Source: Pseudoalteromonas luteoviolacea S2607
Lineage (GTDB): Bacteria; Pseudomonadota; Gammaproteobacteria; Enterobacterales; Alteromonadaceae
Assembly: GCF_001625575.1 (NCBI RefSeq)
Contig: NZ_AUXV01000001.1
Location: forward strand, 124,001-188,000
DNA: 64,000 nt
Direction of reading: 5' to 3'
Part shown: positions 42,701 to 53,340 of the stretch, piece by piece
Layout of the letters: each line of letters opens with the position of its first letter
Position numbering within the stretch: the first letter of the stretch is position 1
Program-made: the position numbers and the translations under genes
The notes under the pieces: model-generated
What the model was told of the DNA's origin: nothing
Databases searched by the model: none
The model's input: only the letters and a program-made list of their open reading frames with translations

Positions 42701-44745
42701 GGTAAACCATCAAGAATGAATTGCTCTGCACGCTCTACCCTGCGCGGCTTGCCCTTGAGCAATAAGACATCGCTTGCCATCAACATAATGTCTTCATCTG
42801 GCATGGATATTTCAGTTCCATCCCGCCTCAAAGCTTTTACTACCACCTTGTGCCGAACAAGCTGTAACTCGGAAATCGTTTTGTCTACCGCGTACGCATC
42901 TTCAGGGAGCGCAATCGCATGTAAGTATTCTAAGCGATCAGATACAAAGCTTGACTGGCTATTACCATATTCGTGCAACTCATGGCTGTTACCCGTGAAG
43001 AACCCGTGCAGATACTCATAGCGGTTTTGCCTTTCCTTACTTACCCGTTTAAAAATACGCCTCATAGGAACACCTGACATATACAAAACATGCGACACTA
43101 ACATCAGGCTCGCTTCTAAAGATTCTGGTACCACTTCGGTAACACCCAACTGCTTCAAGTCTTCCAAATGCGTATCGTCTTGCATACGCACCAAAATTTT
43201 AACCTCTGGTGCAAAGTGTTTTATCGCGTCTATCACTATTTGACTTTGCTCGAAATCATCCATCGTCACAATCACTAACCGCGCTTTACTCACACACGCT
43301 GATTTCAAAATATCTTTTTGCGCTGCGTGACCAAATATTACAGGCTCTCCTGCCGTCTGCGCTTCTTGCACAATAATTGGATTGCGCTCAATGGCCACAT
43401 ACGGGATCGCCTCAGGTTTCAAAAAGCGGGCAATTGTTTGCCCTACCCGCGCGTAACCAAAAATCACCACATGGTCTTTTATCGTCGGATCTTTAAACCC
43501 TGAATTTGAGATATCTGATTTGTGCTCAGTGTCTAGTTTAAACAACGCCAACAAATGTTCTGTCTGGCCAATCAAGTAAGGCGTTAACGCCATTGAAATC
43601 ACACCGAGTGCCAGTAAAAAAGAAGCAACATTGGGTTCAAGTAAGTGATGCTTACCTGCCAGTGCCACCAGTACGAAGCCAAATTCCCCCATTTGCCATA
43701 ACATCACCCCCGAGGCAAACGCGTCTTTTTTCCGCTCCCCCATAAGCTGAGCACTAACATAAACAATGATAACTTTAGTGACGAGCAGTAATGCCATGGC
43801 ACCTAAAATATAGAAAAATGAGTTAATCACGTAACCAACATCAAGTTGCATGCCCACTGTTACAAAGAATAAACCCATCAAAATATCTCTAAATGGCCTT
43901 ATCTCGGCTTCTAGCTGATGACGGTACTGGCTTTCTCCTAGCATCATGCCAGCCAAAAATGCGCCCAATGCCATAGACAGCCCAAAAGCATAAGTGAGTG
44001 CCCCGGCACACAAAGCAACAACCAACGTCGTTAATACAAACAGCTCATCAGTCCGGGCAAGCGCTACTTCATTAAATACTTTAGGTAGCACCCATTTTCC
44101 AATAGCCCATAACAACATACATACAAAAGCGCCCTTTGCGAGTGCCAATATCAGCGCCCCAACCAAAACTTGATTATCGGTTTGTGCCATCAAAGGAAAG
44201 ATAATTAGCATAGGAACAACTGCAATATCTTGAAATAACAGCACTCCCACTGCAAGTTGCCCTTTGCGAAGGTTCAACATGCCATTTTCTTTCATTATCT
44301 TGACGACCACCGCAGTTGAAGAAAGCGCAACGATACAAGCAATGATCAGTGATTCAGACCAAGCGTGTCCAACCTTGAATAAAATAACTGTGACTAAAAA
44401 AATTGAGAGAATAACCTGTGTGCTACCGAGGCCAAAAACCACACTGCGCATAGCCATCAATTTAGGAATAGAGAATTCCAACCCCAGGCTAAATAGTAAA
44501 AATACGATTCCTAACTCGGCAATTAAATGGATCTCGTGACTGTTGTCCATCCACCCATAACCACTCGCCACTAGCCCTGTAAGCAAATAGGCTAAAATCG
44601 GCGGTAAACCTACGCGCTTAAACGACCAAACAAGTAAAACTGCACATAACAACAGCGCGACAAAACCTGCAAAGTGCCCATGCAACGCATTAACAATTGC
44701 AATGAGCACTTTTTCTGAAAAAAGCCCGGCAAAATTTTGCTGCAA
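42697..44745 (-). CDS. CPA2-type Kef/YbaL-like K+(Na+)/H+ antiporter with RCK domains
   Basis: 682 residues. Residues about 25-400 hold twelve or so membrane segments of the monovalent cation:proton antiporter-2 family, with the characteristic unwound-helix motifs (GLEFSIPKL, ALSSTAVVVK, and QDIAVVPM carrying the ion-binding Asp). Residues about 430-550 form a cytosolic RCK_N domain with the nucleotide-binding VVIFGYARVGQTIA, and about 600-680 an RCK_C domain. Kef-type antiporters export potassium and acidify the cytoplasm under electrophile stress. No KefF/KefG ancillary gene is adjacent. The gene is convergent with the patatin gene. Confidence 0.9.
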   Translation of the reverse strand: MQQNFAGLFSEKVLIAIVNALHGHFAGFVALLLCAVLLVWSFKRVGLPPILAYLLTGLVASGYGWMDNSHEIHLIAELGIVFLLFSLGLEFSIPKLMAMRSVVFGLGSTQVILSIFLVTVILFKVGHAWSESLIIACIVALSSTAVVVKIMKENGMLNLRKGQLAVGVLLFQDIAVVPMLIIFPLMAQTDNQVLVGALILALAKGAFVCMLLWAIGKWVLPKVFNEVALARTDELFVLTTLVVALCAGALTYAFGLSMALGAFLAGMMLGESQYRHQLEAEIRPFRDILMGLFFVTVGMQLDVGYVINSFFYILGAMALLLVTKVIIVYVSAQLMGERKKDAFASGVMLWQMGEFGFVLVALAGKHHLLEPNVASFLLALGVISMALTPYLIGQTEHLLALFKLDTEHKSDISNSGFKDPTIKDHVVIFGYARVGQTIARFLKPEAIPYVAIERNPIIVQEAQTAGEPVIFGHAAQKDILKSACVSKARLVIVTMDDFEQSQIVIDAIKHFAPEVKILVRMQDDTHLEDLKQLGVTEVVPESLEASLMLVSHVLYMSGVPMRRIFKRVSKERQNRYEYLHGFFTGNSHELHEYGNSQSSFVSDRLEYLHAIALPEDAYAVDKTISELQLVRHKVVVKALRRDGTEISMPDEDIMLMASDVLLLKGKPRRVERAEQFILDGLP

Positions 44746-44890
44746 ACGGCCTCCTAGGTGTCAAAGATTCGTTGTAGATTATTTTTCATTCAATTTAACT
44801 ATAGCAAGCAACTGTTTTTCAGCCAGTTTAATTTATTGGCATGAAACTAGCTTATCTGTTTGGGAATGTTGTAATTAGGGGAATTACCAA

Positions 44891-45787
44891 ATGGAAAATG
44901 TCCATATTTTGGCGCAACGAACGCCTTCGCGCGGTGACTACATACCGTTTGCGACGGACCAATATGTTTCACAAGCGCCAGAACAACCAAATACGCTCGT
45001 CGAAAAGCTGCAAACCACATTAGAGGTGAACGGCATATTAGACATATTTGCAGGCTACGTTAAACGCATTACAGATCTTGCTGGGCTACAATTTCACTCT
45101 AGCCAAGGTTTGTTTCAAATGCATCAAAGCGACAACCAACTCAAACCATATACGTTTGACCTTGAGCTTAACGGACAGCATTTAGGTCAACTCGTGTATT
45201 TTAGTAAATATAGCTTAAGTGGGACTATCAGAGCACGCTTAATGCAGCTGCATACCTGTTTACTTTATCCGCTCAGAAATGCGCTGATGTATCATCGTGT
45301 CCTGCAACTTGCGACCAAAGATACACTGACGGGCCTATACAATCGCAGCCAATTTAATGAATATTTGGAAACCAAACTTGAGCGCAGTCGTCGTCATCAT
45401 CGTAATTTTAGTTTGATGCTGTTGGATTTAGACAACTTCAAACAAGTTAATGACAAATATGGACATAAAAAAGGTGACGAAGTACTAATTGAGTTTGCCA
45501 ATATCTTAACGTCAAGTATCCGAGCCACAGATGCAGTATTTAGATTTGGTGGTGATGAGTTTGCAGTTCTTATCGACGACCCAGCATTTACCACAAACAA
45601 AGTAATCGCGGAACGTATTATGGACAGAGTAAACGGGTGCAATTTGCTGGTAAAACACGAAGTAACAACCAGTATTGGGTTTACCCTTGCGTCAAGCCAA
45701 GATTGCTCAAACGAAATATTTGCCAGAGCTGATGGCGGACTATACAAAGCCAAAGAAGCGGGAAGGAATTGTGCACGCGCAGTGTAA
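44891..45787 (+). CDS. Diguanylate cyclase (GGDEF)
   Basis: 298 residues with no membrane segment. The N-terminal 125 residues may form a GAF-like sensor (ILDIFAGYVKRITDLAGLQF and so on). The GGDEF domain starts with LATKDTLTGLYNRSQF, has the metal and substrate residues LDLDNFKQVND, and the catalytic GGDEF at 220-224. The inhibitory RxxD site (RATD) is present five residues before it, so feedback by cyclic di-GMP is expected. AGGGGA lies 7 nt before the ATG. Divergent from the antiporter gene. Confidence 0.92.
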   Translation: MENVHILAQRTPSRGDYIPFATDQYVSQAPEQPNTLVEKLQTTLEVNGILDIFAGYVKRITDLAGLQFHSSQGLFQMHQSDNQLKPYTFDLELNGQHLGQLVYFSKYSLSGTIRARLMQLHTCLLYPLRNALMYHRVLQLATKDTLTGLYNRSQFNEYLETKLERSRRHHRNFSLMLLDLDNFKQVNDKYGHKKGDEVLIEFANILTSSIRATDAVFRFGGDEFAVLIDDPAFTTNKVIAERIMDRVNGCNLLVKHEVTTSIGFTLASSQDCSNEIFARADGGLYKAKEAGRNCARAV

Positions 45788-45798
45788 TCAACTTATTG

Positions 45799-45828
45799 GG
45801 TACTTACCATCCCCTAATGGTAAGTACC
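45799..45828. terminator. Bidirectional hairpin terminator
   Basis: Perfect 12-bp stem (GGTACTTACCAT with ATGGTAAGTACC, loop CCCCTA) 11 bp after the cyclase stop and 7 bp before the end of the convergent small membrane protein gene. The tails lack long T runs. Confidence 0.65.
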
Positions 45829-45835
45829 ATCGTGA

Positions 45836-46171
45836 TTAGCGGTTTTTTACTTTAAACACCCAAAGTAGTATGGCAAAACCGCTAAAAAAGCCGTTAATCA
45901 CCCACCCTAGTGCCCAAAAATCAGGTAACTCACTAAACAATATCGAAAGCATTGGCGCAGCCAAGCCCAAAATGAAAAAGTAACCACCTTTACCATGCCA
46001 ATACGCCAAAAGCAGCACAGCTGACAACGCGCCGACACTCAATGCGAGTAATAGGTTTGTGAGATGAAACACCGAACCCAAAGCCAAGAGTATAAATCCA
46101 AGGCAACAAATCACGATTGCGATTGGGGCCTTACTGGCCAAAGATAGACTGATTGCGTTATTTTTTTGCAT
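45836..46171 (-). CDS. Small membrane protein overlapping tilS
   Basis: 111 residues with three or four membrane segments: ASKAPIAIVICCLGFILLAL, LTNLLLALSVGALSAVLLLA, FILGLAAPMLSILFSEL and WVINGFFSGFAILLWVFKV. No family is recognised. It starts within the last 14 bases of tilS, so it is translationally coupled to it. Confidence 0.7.
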   Translation of the reverse strand: MQKNNAISLSLASKAPIAIVICCLGFILLALGSVFHLTNLLLALSVGALSAVLLLAYWHGKGGYFFILGLAAPMLSILFSELPDFWALGWVINGFFSGFAILLWVFKVKNR

Positions 46172-47483
46172 TAATTACTTTCCAATAGACGCCCTGCTCA
46201 CTCGCGAACTCTTCGCTGACAAAATGACCGACGGCCGCGACAAGCGTGTCGTTATAGTAAATCAAAGGTACGCGTTCGCGTTCCCATGTGGGCACGTTTA
46301 AATCTTTCAACCAGTGCTTAATCGTGTTTCGACCTGGCTTTCCAAGTGGTTTCACTTTGTCATTTAAACAATTGAATCTCACTGAGACATGCTCATTTGG
46401 GTGTGGTTTTCTCACACCCTTACCCTCATATAAAACAAGCATGCGCCCGCAAGCAATCATAACCGGTTCAATCATGCTCAAGGTTTTATTTTCTATCATT
46501 GGTGGCAAGTCTTTATCAAGCCAATACAACCTGCCCTGATAAAGCTTTACGCTACCTTGCGCTAATTGAATGTTTACTTGTGCATCTGTACGGGCATTTA
46601 TTGCCTGACTTAAAATCTGTTCTAATTGCTTTTTTGAAGGCATGTCAACATTATGCTTCGACAGCCATGCCCGCACGACATTACTTTGCCTTAAAGCTGA
46701 CAGCTGCTTCAATTCTGCGACGATCAAACACGCAGCTTGTGTGCAACGCGCCATATCGCTCTCTGATATCTCGTCAATCAACGCTTGCTGCGCCTGCAAT
46801 ATCGAAATAGACCTCAACACACTTGGCACAAACCCTTTAAACCTTGCTTTTAAAAGGGGCAAAACTTGATTACGTAAAAAGTTTCGATCAAATATATCAC
46901 TATGGTTTGATTCATCTTCGATATGATGAAATCCAAAGGTTTTGGCAAACGCTTCAATGTCTTGGCGCTCGATGTGAATTAACGGCCTCACACAGTGACG
47001 TCCACTTTGCAGCGTTGTTGCTGTTTTCATTGCGCCTAAACCTTGGAGCCCTGAGCCTCTTTTCAGACGAATGAAAAATGTCTCCACCTGATCATCGGCA
47101 TGCTGACCAAGCAACAGCGTCGAGTCACTCAAAGCATACTCATCCAGTGCTTTGTAACGAGCTTCTCTCGCTTGTGCCTCAAGGCTGACCCGCGTTTTTG
47201 GCTGTATTGTCACCATTGCAGCTTGAAATGAGATCGATAAACTTTGACAGAGCTGCTCACAAAACTGCTGCCAATGCAGTGCGTTTTCCGACAACCCATG
47301 ATTTACATAAACAGCTTTGATAGGGAGAGCATCAAATCGACTTGCATACTGGTGACATAAGTGCAATAACACAACAGAATCCACACCACCTGACAGCGCC
47401 ACCGTAAAGCCCTGTTGGACGCGATGAGCACAATGTTGTTCAAGCGTTGCTGCAAATTGCTTGTAAACGCTGGTAAGCTCCAT
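46158..47483 (-). CDS. tilS: tRNA(Ile)-lysidine synthase
   Basis: About 441 residues from the ATG at 47483, which follows GGGGAG; the longest frame reaches 47525 without a good site. The PP-loop SGGVDSVVLLHLC near residue 31 binds ATP. The family core continues with HADDQVETFFIRLKRGSG (about 120-135), and further on the TilS-specific C-terminal domains (LSALRQSNVVRAWLSKH, then GNRGKHxx-like RFNCLNDKVKPLGKPG) are present. The enzyme turns cytidine 34 of tRNA-Ile(CAU) into lysidine so it reads AUA. Its position near accA follows the enterobacterial order. Confidence 0.93.
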   Translation of the reverse strand: MELTSVYKQFAATLEQHCAHRVQQGFTVALSGGVDSVVLLHLCHQYASRFDALPIKAVYVNHGLSENALHWQQFCEQLCQSLSISFQAAMVTIQPKTRVSLEAQAREARYKALDEYALSDSTLLLGQHADDQVETFFIRLKRGSGLQGLGAMKTATTLQSGRHCVRPLIHIERQDIEAFAKTFGFHHIEDESNHSDIFDRNFLRNQVLPLLKARFKGFVPSVLRSISILQAQQALIDEISESDMARCTQAACLIVAELKQLSALRQSNVVRAWLSKHNVDMPSKKQLEQILSQAINARTDAQVNIQLAQGSVKLYQGRLYWLDKDLPPMIENKTLSMIEPVMIACGRMLVLYEGKGVRKPHPNEHVSVRFNCLNDKVKPLGKPGRNTIKHWLKDLNVPTWERERVPLIYYNDTLVAAVGHFVSEEFASEQGVYWKVINAKK

Positions 47484-48195
47484 ACTTCTCCCCAATTTAG
47501 ATCCCGTGGCGTTATACCCTATCAAGCAGAATTTGCAAAGAGAAATGCCAAAATCACGTGTTTACTTTGAAGTAGATCAGACACTACTAACTATTTTACT
47601 AAAATCACTCTACACTTGGGCAAAGTATATTGGCGTGCCTTGGTGTTTTACAGGGATTATTACTGTAATTTAAAAAATGATTGGTCGGTTTTATGAACGT
47701 TACTCAAAAAATAAGAAAAACAGCCTGAATAAAACCTACATTTCAACGTCTTGATTTTCACTTGCCATTTATTTTTAGTGACCGAAATTTTCATTATTTA
47801 CTAAAACAAAACAAACCCGAAATTAATTGACATCTGCTCCAAAATCTAGGTAAATCGCTTCTTATGTATAAAAAGTCGCATTATCTTGCTGGTCTGTTTT
47901 CAAGATGCAGCTTGGGGCAGTATAATGTGAAGAAAATTGTATGTGATGACAGAGAATTAGCCTTCACGAAGGAAAAAACAGTTGTAAGATGAAGAAGAAT
48001 TTTGCTGCGAAAGTTCGCGAACTTCTCCAAAAGCTGAGGTAAATAAGCAATACTGGCTCTTAGTTAAGACTGCTTTTCGTAAAACAGGCTAAGCTATTAA
48101 AGACGTTGCAGATGACTGAGTCTTGGCATTTTAAATCTGTACTCTCTACATTAGACCGAGACAAACTTTAAAAAAATTATCAGATAGGTTAGAAA
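47484..48195. other. Long accA upstream region
   Basis: More than 700 bp without a credible gene. A minimal promoter-like pair, TTTTCA and TATAAT, lies at 47897-47926. The transcript would have a leader of about 265 nt before accA. A 17-codon frame (MKKNFAAKVRELLQKL) starts near 47990, but has no ribosome binding site and no match. Confidence 0.45.
47897..47926 (+). promoter_or_regulatory. Candidate sigma-70 promoter upstream of accA
   Basis: TTTTCA (47897-47902) and a consensus TATAAT (47921-47926), separated by 18 bp. Consistent with accA transcription, which would otherwise have no clear start. Confidence 0.4.
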
Positions 48196-49155
48196 ATGAG
48201 CTTAAATTATTTAGAATTTGAACTTCCAGTAGCTGAATTAGAGCAAAAAATAAAAGAGCTACAAGCTGTTAGTCGCTCAGGTTCGTTGGACCTAAGTCTG
48301 GAAGATGAAATCAGCAAGCTAAAAGAGAAAAGTGTACAGCTTACTGAAAAAATTTACTCAGAACTAAACCCATGGCAATTGCTACAACTAGCGCGTCACC
48401 CTATGCGTCCTCACGCAAGTGATTACATCAAGCGCATGTTTACAGAATTCGACGAGTTTGCAGGCGACCGCGCATTTGCAAACGATCCAGCTATCATCGG
48501 TGGTACAGCACGACTTGACGGCAAGCCTGTGATGGTTATTGGCCAAGAAAAAGGCCGCGACACAGCAGAAAAAATTAAACGTAACTTCGGTATGCCAAGA
48601 CCTGAAGGGTACCGTAAAGCTAAGCGCTTAATGGAGATGGCAGAACGCTTTAAGATGCCGATTATTACCCTAATTGACACACAAGGTGCATATCCGGGTA
48701 TCGGCGCTGAAGAGCGCGGTCAAAGTGAAGCGATTGCCATGAATTTAAAAGTAATGGCGTCATTAAAAGTCCCTACAATCTGTAGCGTAATTGGTGAAGG
48801 TGGTTCAGGTGGCGCATTGGCAATCGGTGTTGGTGACCGTGTAAACATGCTTCGTTACAGCACATACTCTGTAATCACACCTGAAGGTTGTGCATCAATC
48901 CTTTGGAAGAGCGCAGAAAAAGCACCGCTTGCGGCTGAAGCAATGGGTGTATCTGCACAGCGTATCAAAGATAACAACCTTATTAATGAAATCGTACCAG
49001 AGCCACTGGGTGGCGCACACCGCGATTACGATGCTGCGGCAAGTAGCCTAAAATCTCAAATTCTAAAAGACTTGTCTGATCTCTCTGCGCTAAGCCAAGA
49101 AGAAATGCTAGAGCAAAGATACCAGCGTCTAATGTCATTCGGCTACTGTAACTAA
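48196..49155 (+). CDS. accA: Acetyl-CoA carboxylase carboxyltransferase subunit alpha
   Basis: 319 residues, the normal length. The crotonase-like domain has the family blocks [56 protein letters not shown] and [20 protein letters not shown]. With AccD it transfers the carboxyl group from biotin to acetyl-CoA, making malonyl-CoA for fatty acid synthesis. It is transcribed away from tilS and toward dnaE, ending in a shared terminator; in E. coli the gene runs with dnaE instead. AGGTTAGAAA precedes the ATG. Confidence 0.97.
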   Translation: MSLNYLEFELPVAELEQKIKELQAVSRSGSLDLSLEDEISKLKEKSVQLTEKIYSELNPWQLLQLARHPMRPHASDYIKRMFTEFDEFAGDRAFANDPAIIGGTARLDGKPVMVIGQEKGRDTAEKIKRNFGMPRPEGYRKAKRLMEMAERFKMPIITLIDTQGAYPGIGAEERGQSEAIAMNLKVMASLKVPTICSVIGEGGSGGALAIGVGDRVNMLRYSTYSVITPEGCASILWKSAEKAPLAAEAMGVSAQRIKDNNLINEIVPEPLGGAHRDYDAAASSLKSQILKDLSDLSALSQEEMLEQRYQRLMSFGYCN

Positions 49156-49170
49156 GCCGTACCAGATACG

Positions 49171-49205
49171 AAAAAGGCCACCAAGTGAAGCTTGGTGGCC
49201 TTTTT
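49171..49205. terminator. Bidirectional accA/dnaE terminator
   Basis: A perfect 15-bp stem (AAAAAGGCCACCAAG with CTTGGTGGCCTTTTT, loop TGAAG) flanked by A and T runs, so it ends transcripts from both directions. It lies 15 bp after accA and 47 bp after dnaE. Confidence 0.92.
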
Positions 49206-49252
49206 TTGTGCTTGCTTAACTCAACCCTTCTTTGAGCTAAGCGCGACAAAAA

Positions 49253-52200
49253 CTAATCAAAGATCAATTCAACATCCTGCCCTGTTAACTTCTTTAAAGA
49301 GCGTATCAACTCATCACTCGGCGTAACACACCACTGCATGCCTAACGTAAGCTCTGCCGTGGCATCCGGCCGTTGATATTCGATAACAACTTGGCAAGTA
49401 CCAAATTTATACGGTTCAAGTACACGTTTTAAATTCTCTCCGAAACTCGAATCCATTTGTGTCATGTTCAGCGTCATCTTCAATGCACTTATGCGCTTTT
49501 CTCGTGCTTGTGCAATGGTATTCACTTCCCGCGCAGTCATTGAAATGCCACCAGAGAAGTTGTCAAAGGCAACGTGTCCCGAAATAACGAGAACTTGGTT
49601 AACTTGCAGTAACTCCTCATACATTTCGAACTGTTCAGGGAAGAAGCGCACATCAACGCGAGCACTTTTGTCATCAAGGGTGATCAACCCCCAGCGATTA
49701 CCCTTTTTATTTATCAGGGTACGCGCATTGATCACCAATCCGGCAGCGGTTGACTGCACATCACGGTTTGTCGGCTGTAAGTCAACCAATTTACCCGAAG
49801 TATAGTTTTTCAACTCTTTGCGATATTGATTTATTGGGTGACCGGTCAGATATAAACCTAAGGTCTCTTTTTCACCATCCAACCACTCGTTGTCACTCAG
49901 CGGAGTTGCTTTAACAAATGCGTTTGCGACATCCTCTGGTTCAACCGCCAATAAACCAAACAAATCAGATTGGCCTAGCTGCTCAGCTTTGTGATGCTGT
50001 TCTGCTGATTTCATAGCATCTTTTAAGCTAGCCAACAGTGTCGCTCGAGCGCCTTGTGTTGTCTCAGGCCCCAATTTGTCTAGTGCACCTGCATAAATTA
50101 GCTTTTCAATCACACGTCGATTTAAACGCTTAAGGTCAACCCGAGCACAAAAATCGAAGAGATCTTTAAATTCTCCGCCTTGTTCTCGCGCTTCTAAAAT
50201 GGCTTCAACAGGGCCTTCACCTACACCCTTGATTGCACCAATGCCATAGACGATCTCACCTTGCAAGTTCACCGTAAACTTGTACACGCCCGCATTTACG
50301 TCCGGTGGTAACAGCGTCAGCTTCATGTTTTCACATTCATCCACCAACGTTACGATCTTATCGGTGTTATCCATATCGGCTGACATTACCGCAGCCATGA
50401 ACTCTGCTGGAAAATGCGTTTTCATCCACAGTGTTTGATACGACACCAATGCATATGCAGCCGAGTGCGATTTGTTGAAGCCGTAACCCGCAAACTTTTC
50501 TACAAGATCGAAGATCTTCATCGCAAGTTCGCCGTCAACACCGTTGTTGATCGATCCTTCCTCGAAGGTCGATCGTTGTTTCGCCATTTCTTCTGGTTTT
50601 TTCTTACCCATTGCTCGACGAAGTAAGTCAGCGCCACCCAAGCTATAGCCAGCTAAAACCTGCGCTATCTGCATTACCTGCTCCTGATACAGGATGATCC
50701 CGTAGGTTGGCTCAAGTATTGGTGCTAGGCTTTCGTGCTGGTATTGTGCATCTGGGAATGAGATCTCTTCACGGCCATGCTTACGGTCGATGAAGTTATC
50801 TACCATGCCTGATTGCAAGGGGCCTGGGCGGAAAAGTGCCACCAGTGCGATCATATCTTCAAAGCAGTCTGGCTTCAGACGCCTGATCAGATCTTTCATT
50901 CCTCGTGATTCAAGCTGGAATACTGCTGTCGTTTCTGCTCTGAGTAAGACCTCAAAGCTGGCATGATCATCAAGTGGAATGGCGTTGATATCAACAAACG
51001 GCTTTTGTTCTCGCGCTAAACGCTCATTGGCCATATCCAGCGCCCACTGCAAGATAGTCAGAGTTCTTAGACCTAAGAAGTCAAACTTAACTAAACCAGC
51101 GGTTTCAACATCATTCTTATCAAACTGAGTAACAGGGAACTTACCCTCTTCGTCACAATATAATGCAGCAAAGTCGGTGATGCTGGTAGGCGAGATTACA
51201 ACGCCCCCTGCGTGTTTACCGGCGTTACGTGTACAGCCTTCTAGAATACGACATTTATCTATAAGCTCTCTAACTTCTTCATCGCCATCGTATGCCTCTG
51301 GCAGACGTGGCTCTACCTCGAAGGCTTTTGCCAAAGTCATCCCAGGGTCCCCCGGAACAAGTTTGGATATACGATCAACAAAGCCATAAGGGTGACCTAG
51401 CACACGGCCAACATCTCGAATAACCGCCTTTGCCGCCATGGTTCCAAAGGTGATGATCTGAGATACAGCTTGGCGGCCATAGAGTTTGGCAACGTGATCA
51501 ATTACCTCGTCACGCCTGTCCATACAGAAGTCGACGTCGAAGTCGGGCATTGATACACGTTCTGGGTTTAAGAATCGTTCGAATAGCAGGTCAAATTCTA
51601 ATGGGTCAAGATCGGTGATCTTAAGCGCATATGCAACCAAAGAACCTGCACCAGACCCTCGACCAGGGCCAACTGGTATGTTGTTATCCTTACTCCACTG
51701 GATGAACTCCATTACGATTAAAAAGTAACCGGGGAATCCCATTTGGTTGATTACATCAAGCTCAATTCTTAACCTGTCATCATATTCAACCCGTTTAACT
51801 TTTCTGTCTTCTTCGTCGGGAAACAGAAACTGCAAACGCTCTTCAAGGCCATCTTCAGACACTTTGACTAAGAAGTCATCAATCTTTAAGTCACCTGTCG
51901 GGTAATCTGGCAGAAAGTAGGTGCCTAGTTGTACGGTAACATTACAACGCTTAGCAATTTCAACCGTATTCTCAAGAGCCTCTGGTATATCACTGAACAA
52001 CTCATGCATTTGTTCAGGCGTTTTTAAATACTGCTCTTTCGAAAAGCGCTTGGGCCTATTTTTATCCTCGAGTGCATACCCATCATGAATTGCAACTCGG
52101 ATCTCGTGCGCCTCGAAGTCTTCTTCATTTAAAAAGACCACTTCGTTAGTTGCCACAACTGGCAAATTGCGTTCCGTTGCCAGTGCAACCGCGGCATGAA

Positions 52201-52744
52201 GATACTCTTCTTCATGCTCTCGCTCAGTACGGTGCAATTCTAGATAATAGTGATCTGCAAAATGTTCTTCATAAAATGCCAGCGTGTCTTCTACTAGCTG
52301 CGGATTGCCTTTGAGAAGCGCCTTACCGACATCGCCATCTTTTGCGCCTGAAAGAATGATCAAGCCTTCTTTAAATTTAGCGAGCCACTCTTTATCTACA
52401 ACGGGGCGATGAAAAACATGACCACGTAAAAACGCCTCAGATATAAGCAGCGTCAGATTTTTATAACCCTCATTGTTCTTCGCTAAGACCGCGATTCTGC
52501 AGGGTTCATCTGGAAATTGCTCACTCTTAAGCCAAAGATCAGCACCGACTATAGGTTTAATTCCTGCGCCATGTGCTCCTCCATAAAACCTCACCAAACC
52601 ACATAAGTTCATTTGATCTGTGATGGCAAATGCTGGCATTTCCAACTCTTGAGCACGAGCAATAATAGGCTTGGTTTTCGCCAAACCATCTACCATAGAA
52701 AAGTCACTATGAACACGTAAATGTACGAAATTAGGCGTTGGCAT
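49253..52744 (-). CDS. dnaE: DNA polymerase III subunit alpha
   Basis: 1163 residues, the usual length for DnaE1. The N-terminal PHP domain opens with [15 protein letters not shown]. The polymerase palm carries the acidic motif PDFDVDF (two of the catalytic aspartates, near residue 403) and [16 protein letters not shown]. The beta-clamp-binding peptide QSDLF is seen near residue 920 ([14 protein letters not shown]). An OB-fold and the tau-binding C-terminus follow. It is the replicative polymerase, with DnaQ and HolE. The gene follows rnhB by 2 bp and is the last in the minus-strand block. Confidence 0.97.
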   Translation of the reverse strand: MPTPNFVHLRVHSDFSMVDGLAKTKPIIARAQELEMPAFAITDQMNLCGLVRFYGGAHGAGIKPIVGADLWLKSEQFPDEPCRIAVLAKNNEGYKNLTLLISEAFLRGHVFHRPVVDKEWLAKFKEGLIILSGAKDGDVGKALLKGNPQLVEDTLAFYEEHFADHYYLELHRTEREHEEEYLHAAVALATERNLPVVATNEVVFLNEEDFEAHEIRVAIHDGYALEDKNRPKRFSKEQYLKTPEQMHELFSDIPEALENTVEIAKRCNVTVQLGTYFLPDYPTGDLKIDDFLVKVSEDGLEERLQFLFPDEEDRKVKRVEYDDRLRIELDVINQMGFPGYFLIVMEFIQWSKDNNIPVGPGRGSGAGSLVAYALKITDLDPLEFDLLFERFLNPERVSMPDFDVDFCMDRRDEVIDHVAKLYGRQAVSQIITFGTMAAKAVIRDVGRVLGHPYGFVDRISKLVPGDPGMTLAKAFEVEPRLPEAYDGDEEVRELIDKCRILEGCTRNAGKHAGGVVISPTSITDFAALYCDEEGKFPVTQFDKNDVETAGLVKFDFLGLRTLTILQWALDMANERLAREQKPFVDINAIPLDDHASFEVLLRAETTAVFQLESRGMKDLIRRLKPDCFEDMIALVALFRPGPLQSGMVDNFIDRKHGREEISFPDAQYQHESLAPILEPTYGIILYQEQVMQIAQVLAGYSLGGADLLRRAMGKKKPEEMAKQRSTFEEGSINNGVDGELAMKIFDLVEKFAGYGFNKSHSAAYALVSYQTLWMKTHFPAEFMAAVMSADMDNTDKIVTLVDECENMKLTLLPPDVNAGVYKFTVNLQGEIVYGIGAIKGVGEGPVEAILEAREQGGEFKDLFDFCARVDLKRLNRRVIEKLIYAGALDKLGPETTQGARATLLASLKDAMKSAEQHHKAEQLGQSDLFGLLAVEPEDVANAFVKATPLSDNEWLDGEKETLGLYLTGHPINQYRKELKNYTSGKLVDLQPTNRDVQSTAAGLVINARTLINKKGNRWGLITLDDKSARVDVRFFPEQFEMYEELLQVNQVLVISGHVAFDNFSGGISMTAREVNTIAQAREKRISALKMTLNMTQMDSSFGENLKRVLEPYKFGTCQVVIEYQRPDATAELTLGMQWCVTPSDELIRSLKKLTGQDVELIFD

Positions 52745-52746
52745 AA

Positions 52747-53340
52747 TTAAGATTGCTCCGCGAGAATACGCTGAACTGGTTTAAAGCTTTTGCGATGAAA
52801 AGGCGTAACGCCATGCTGTGCGAGCGCTTCAAAGTGTGCCTTTGTCGGATAGCCTTTGTGGCCTGCAAAACCGAATTCAGGAAACTGAGCGTCTAACTCA
52901 ATCATCTCATTGTCTCTTGTAACTTTAGCCAATATTGAAGCCGCACTGATCTCTGCGACCAAGCTATCCCCTTTGACCACAGCTTGTGCCGGCACAGAGA
53001 GCTCTGGCAAACGATTACCATCTACAAACACAAATTCAGCAGGCACCTCTAGCCCCTCAACTGCTCGTGTCATTGCCAGCATTGTTGCGTGTAGAATATT
53101 AAGTTCATCAATTTCTGCAACACTTGCTCGGGCAATACAGTAACACAGCGCTTTTTCTTTAATCTCTTGCGCTAAGGCATTACGCCTTTTTTCGGTCAGC
53201 TTTTTTGAGTCTGCCAACCCTTCAATAGGCTTAGAAGGGTCAAGTATCACTGCAGCGGTAACAACATCTCCCACCAGTGGGCCGCGGCCTACTTCATCTA
53301 CGCCTGCGATGTATTTAAAATCAGGTCTTTCAATTTGCAT
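52747..53340 (-). CDS. rnhB: Ribonuclease HII
   Basis: 197 residues. The catalytic carboxylates are in [14 protein letters not shown] (Asp and Glu near 15-16), FVDGNRLP and later in [19 protein letters not shown]. It removes RNA primers and single ribonucleotides from DNA. It overlaps the end of lpxB by 11 bases and precedes dnaE by 2 bp, the usual order lpxB-rnhB-dnaE. Confidence 0.96.
   Translation of the reverse strand: MQIERPDFKYIAGVDEVGRGPLVGDVVTAAVILDPSKPIEGLADSKKLTEKRRNALAQEIKEKALCYCIARASVAEIDELNILHATMLAMTRAVEGLEVPAEFVFVDGNRLPELSVPAQAVVKGDSLVAEISAASILAKVTRDNEMIELDAQFPEFGFAGHKGYPTKAHFEALAQHGVTPFHRKSFKPVQRILAEQS

Noticed and set aside
47990..48045. 17-codon frame upstream of accA
   Set aside because: No ribosome binding site, no homolog and a length too short to judge; it is treated as leader sequence.
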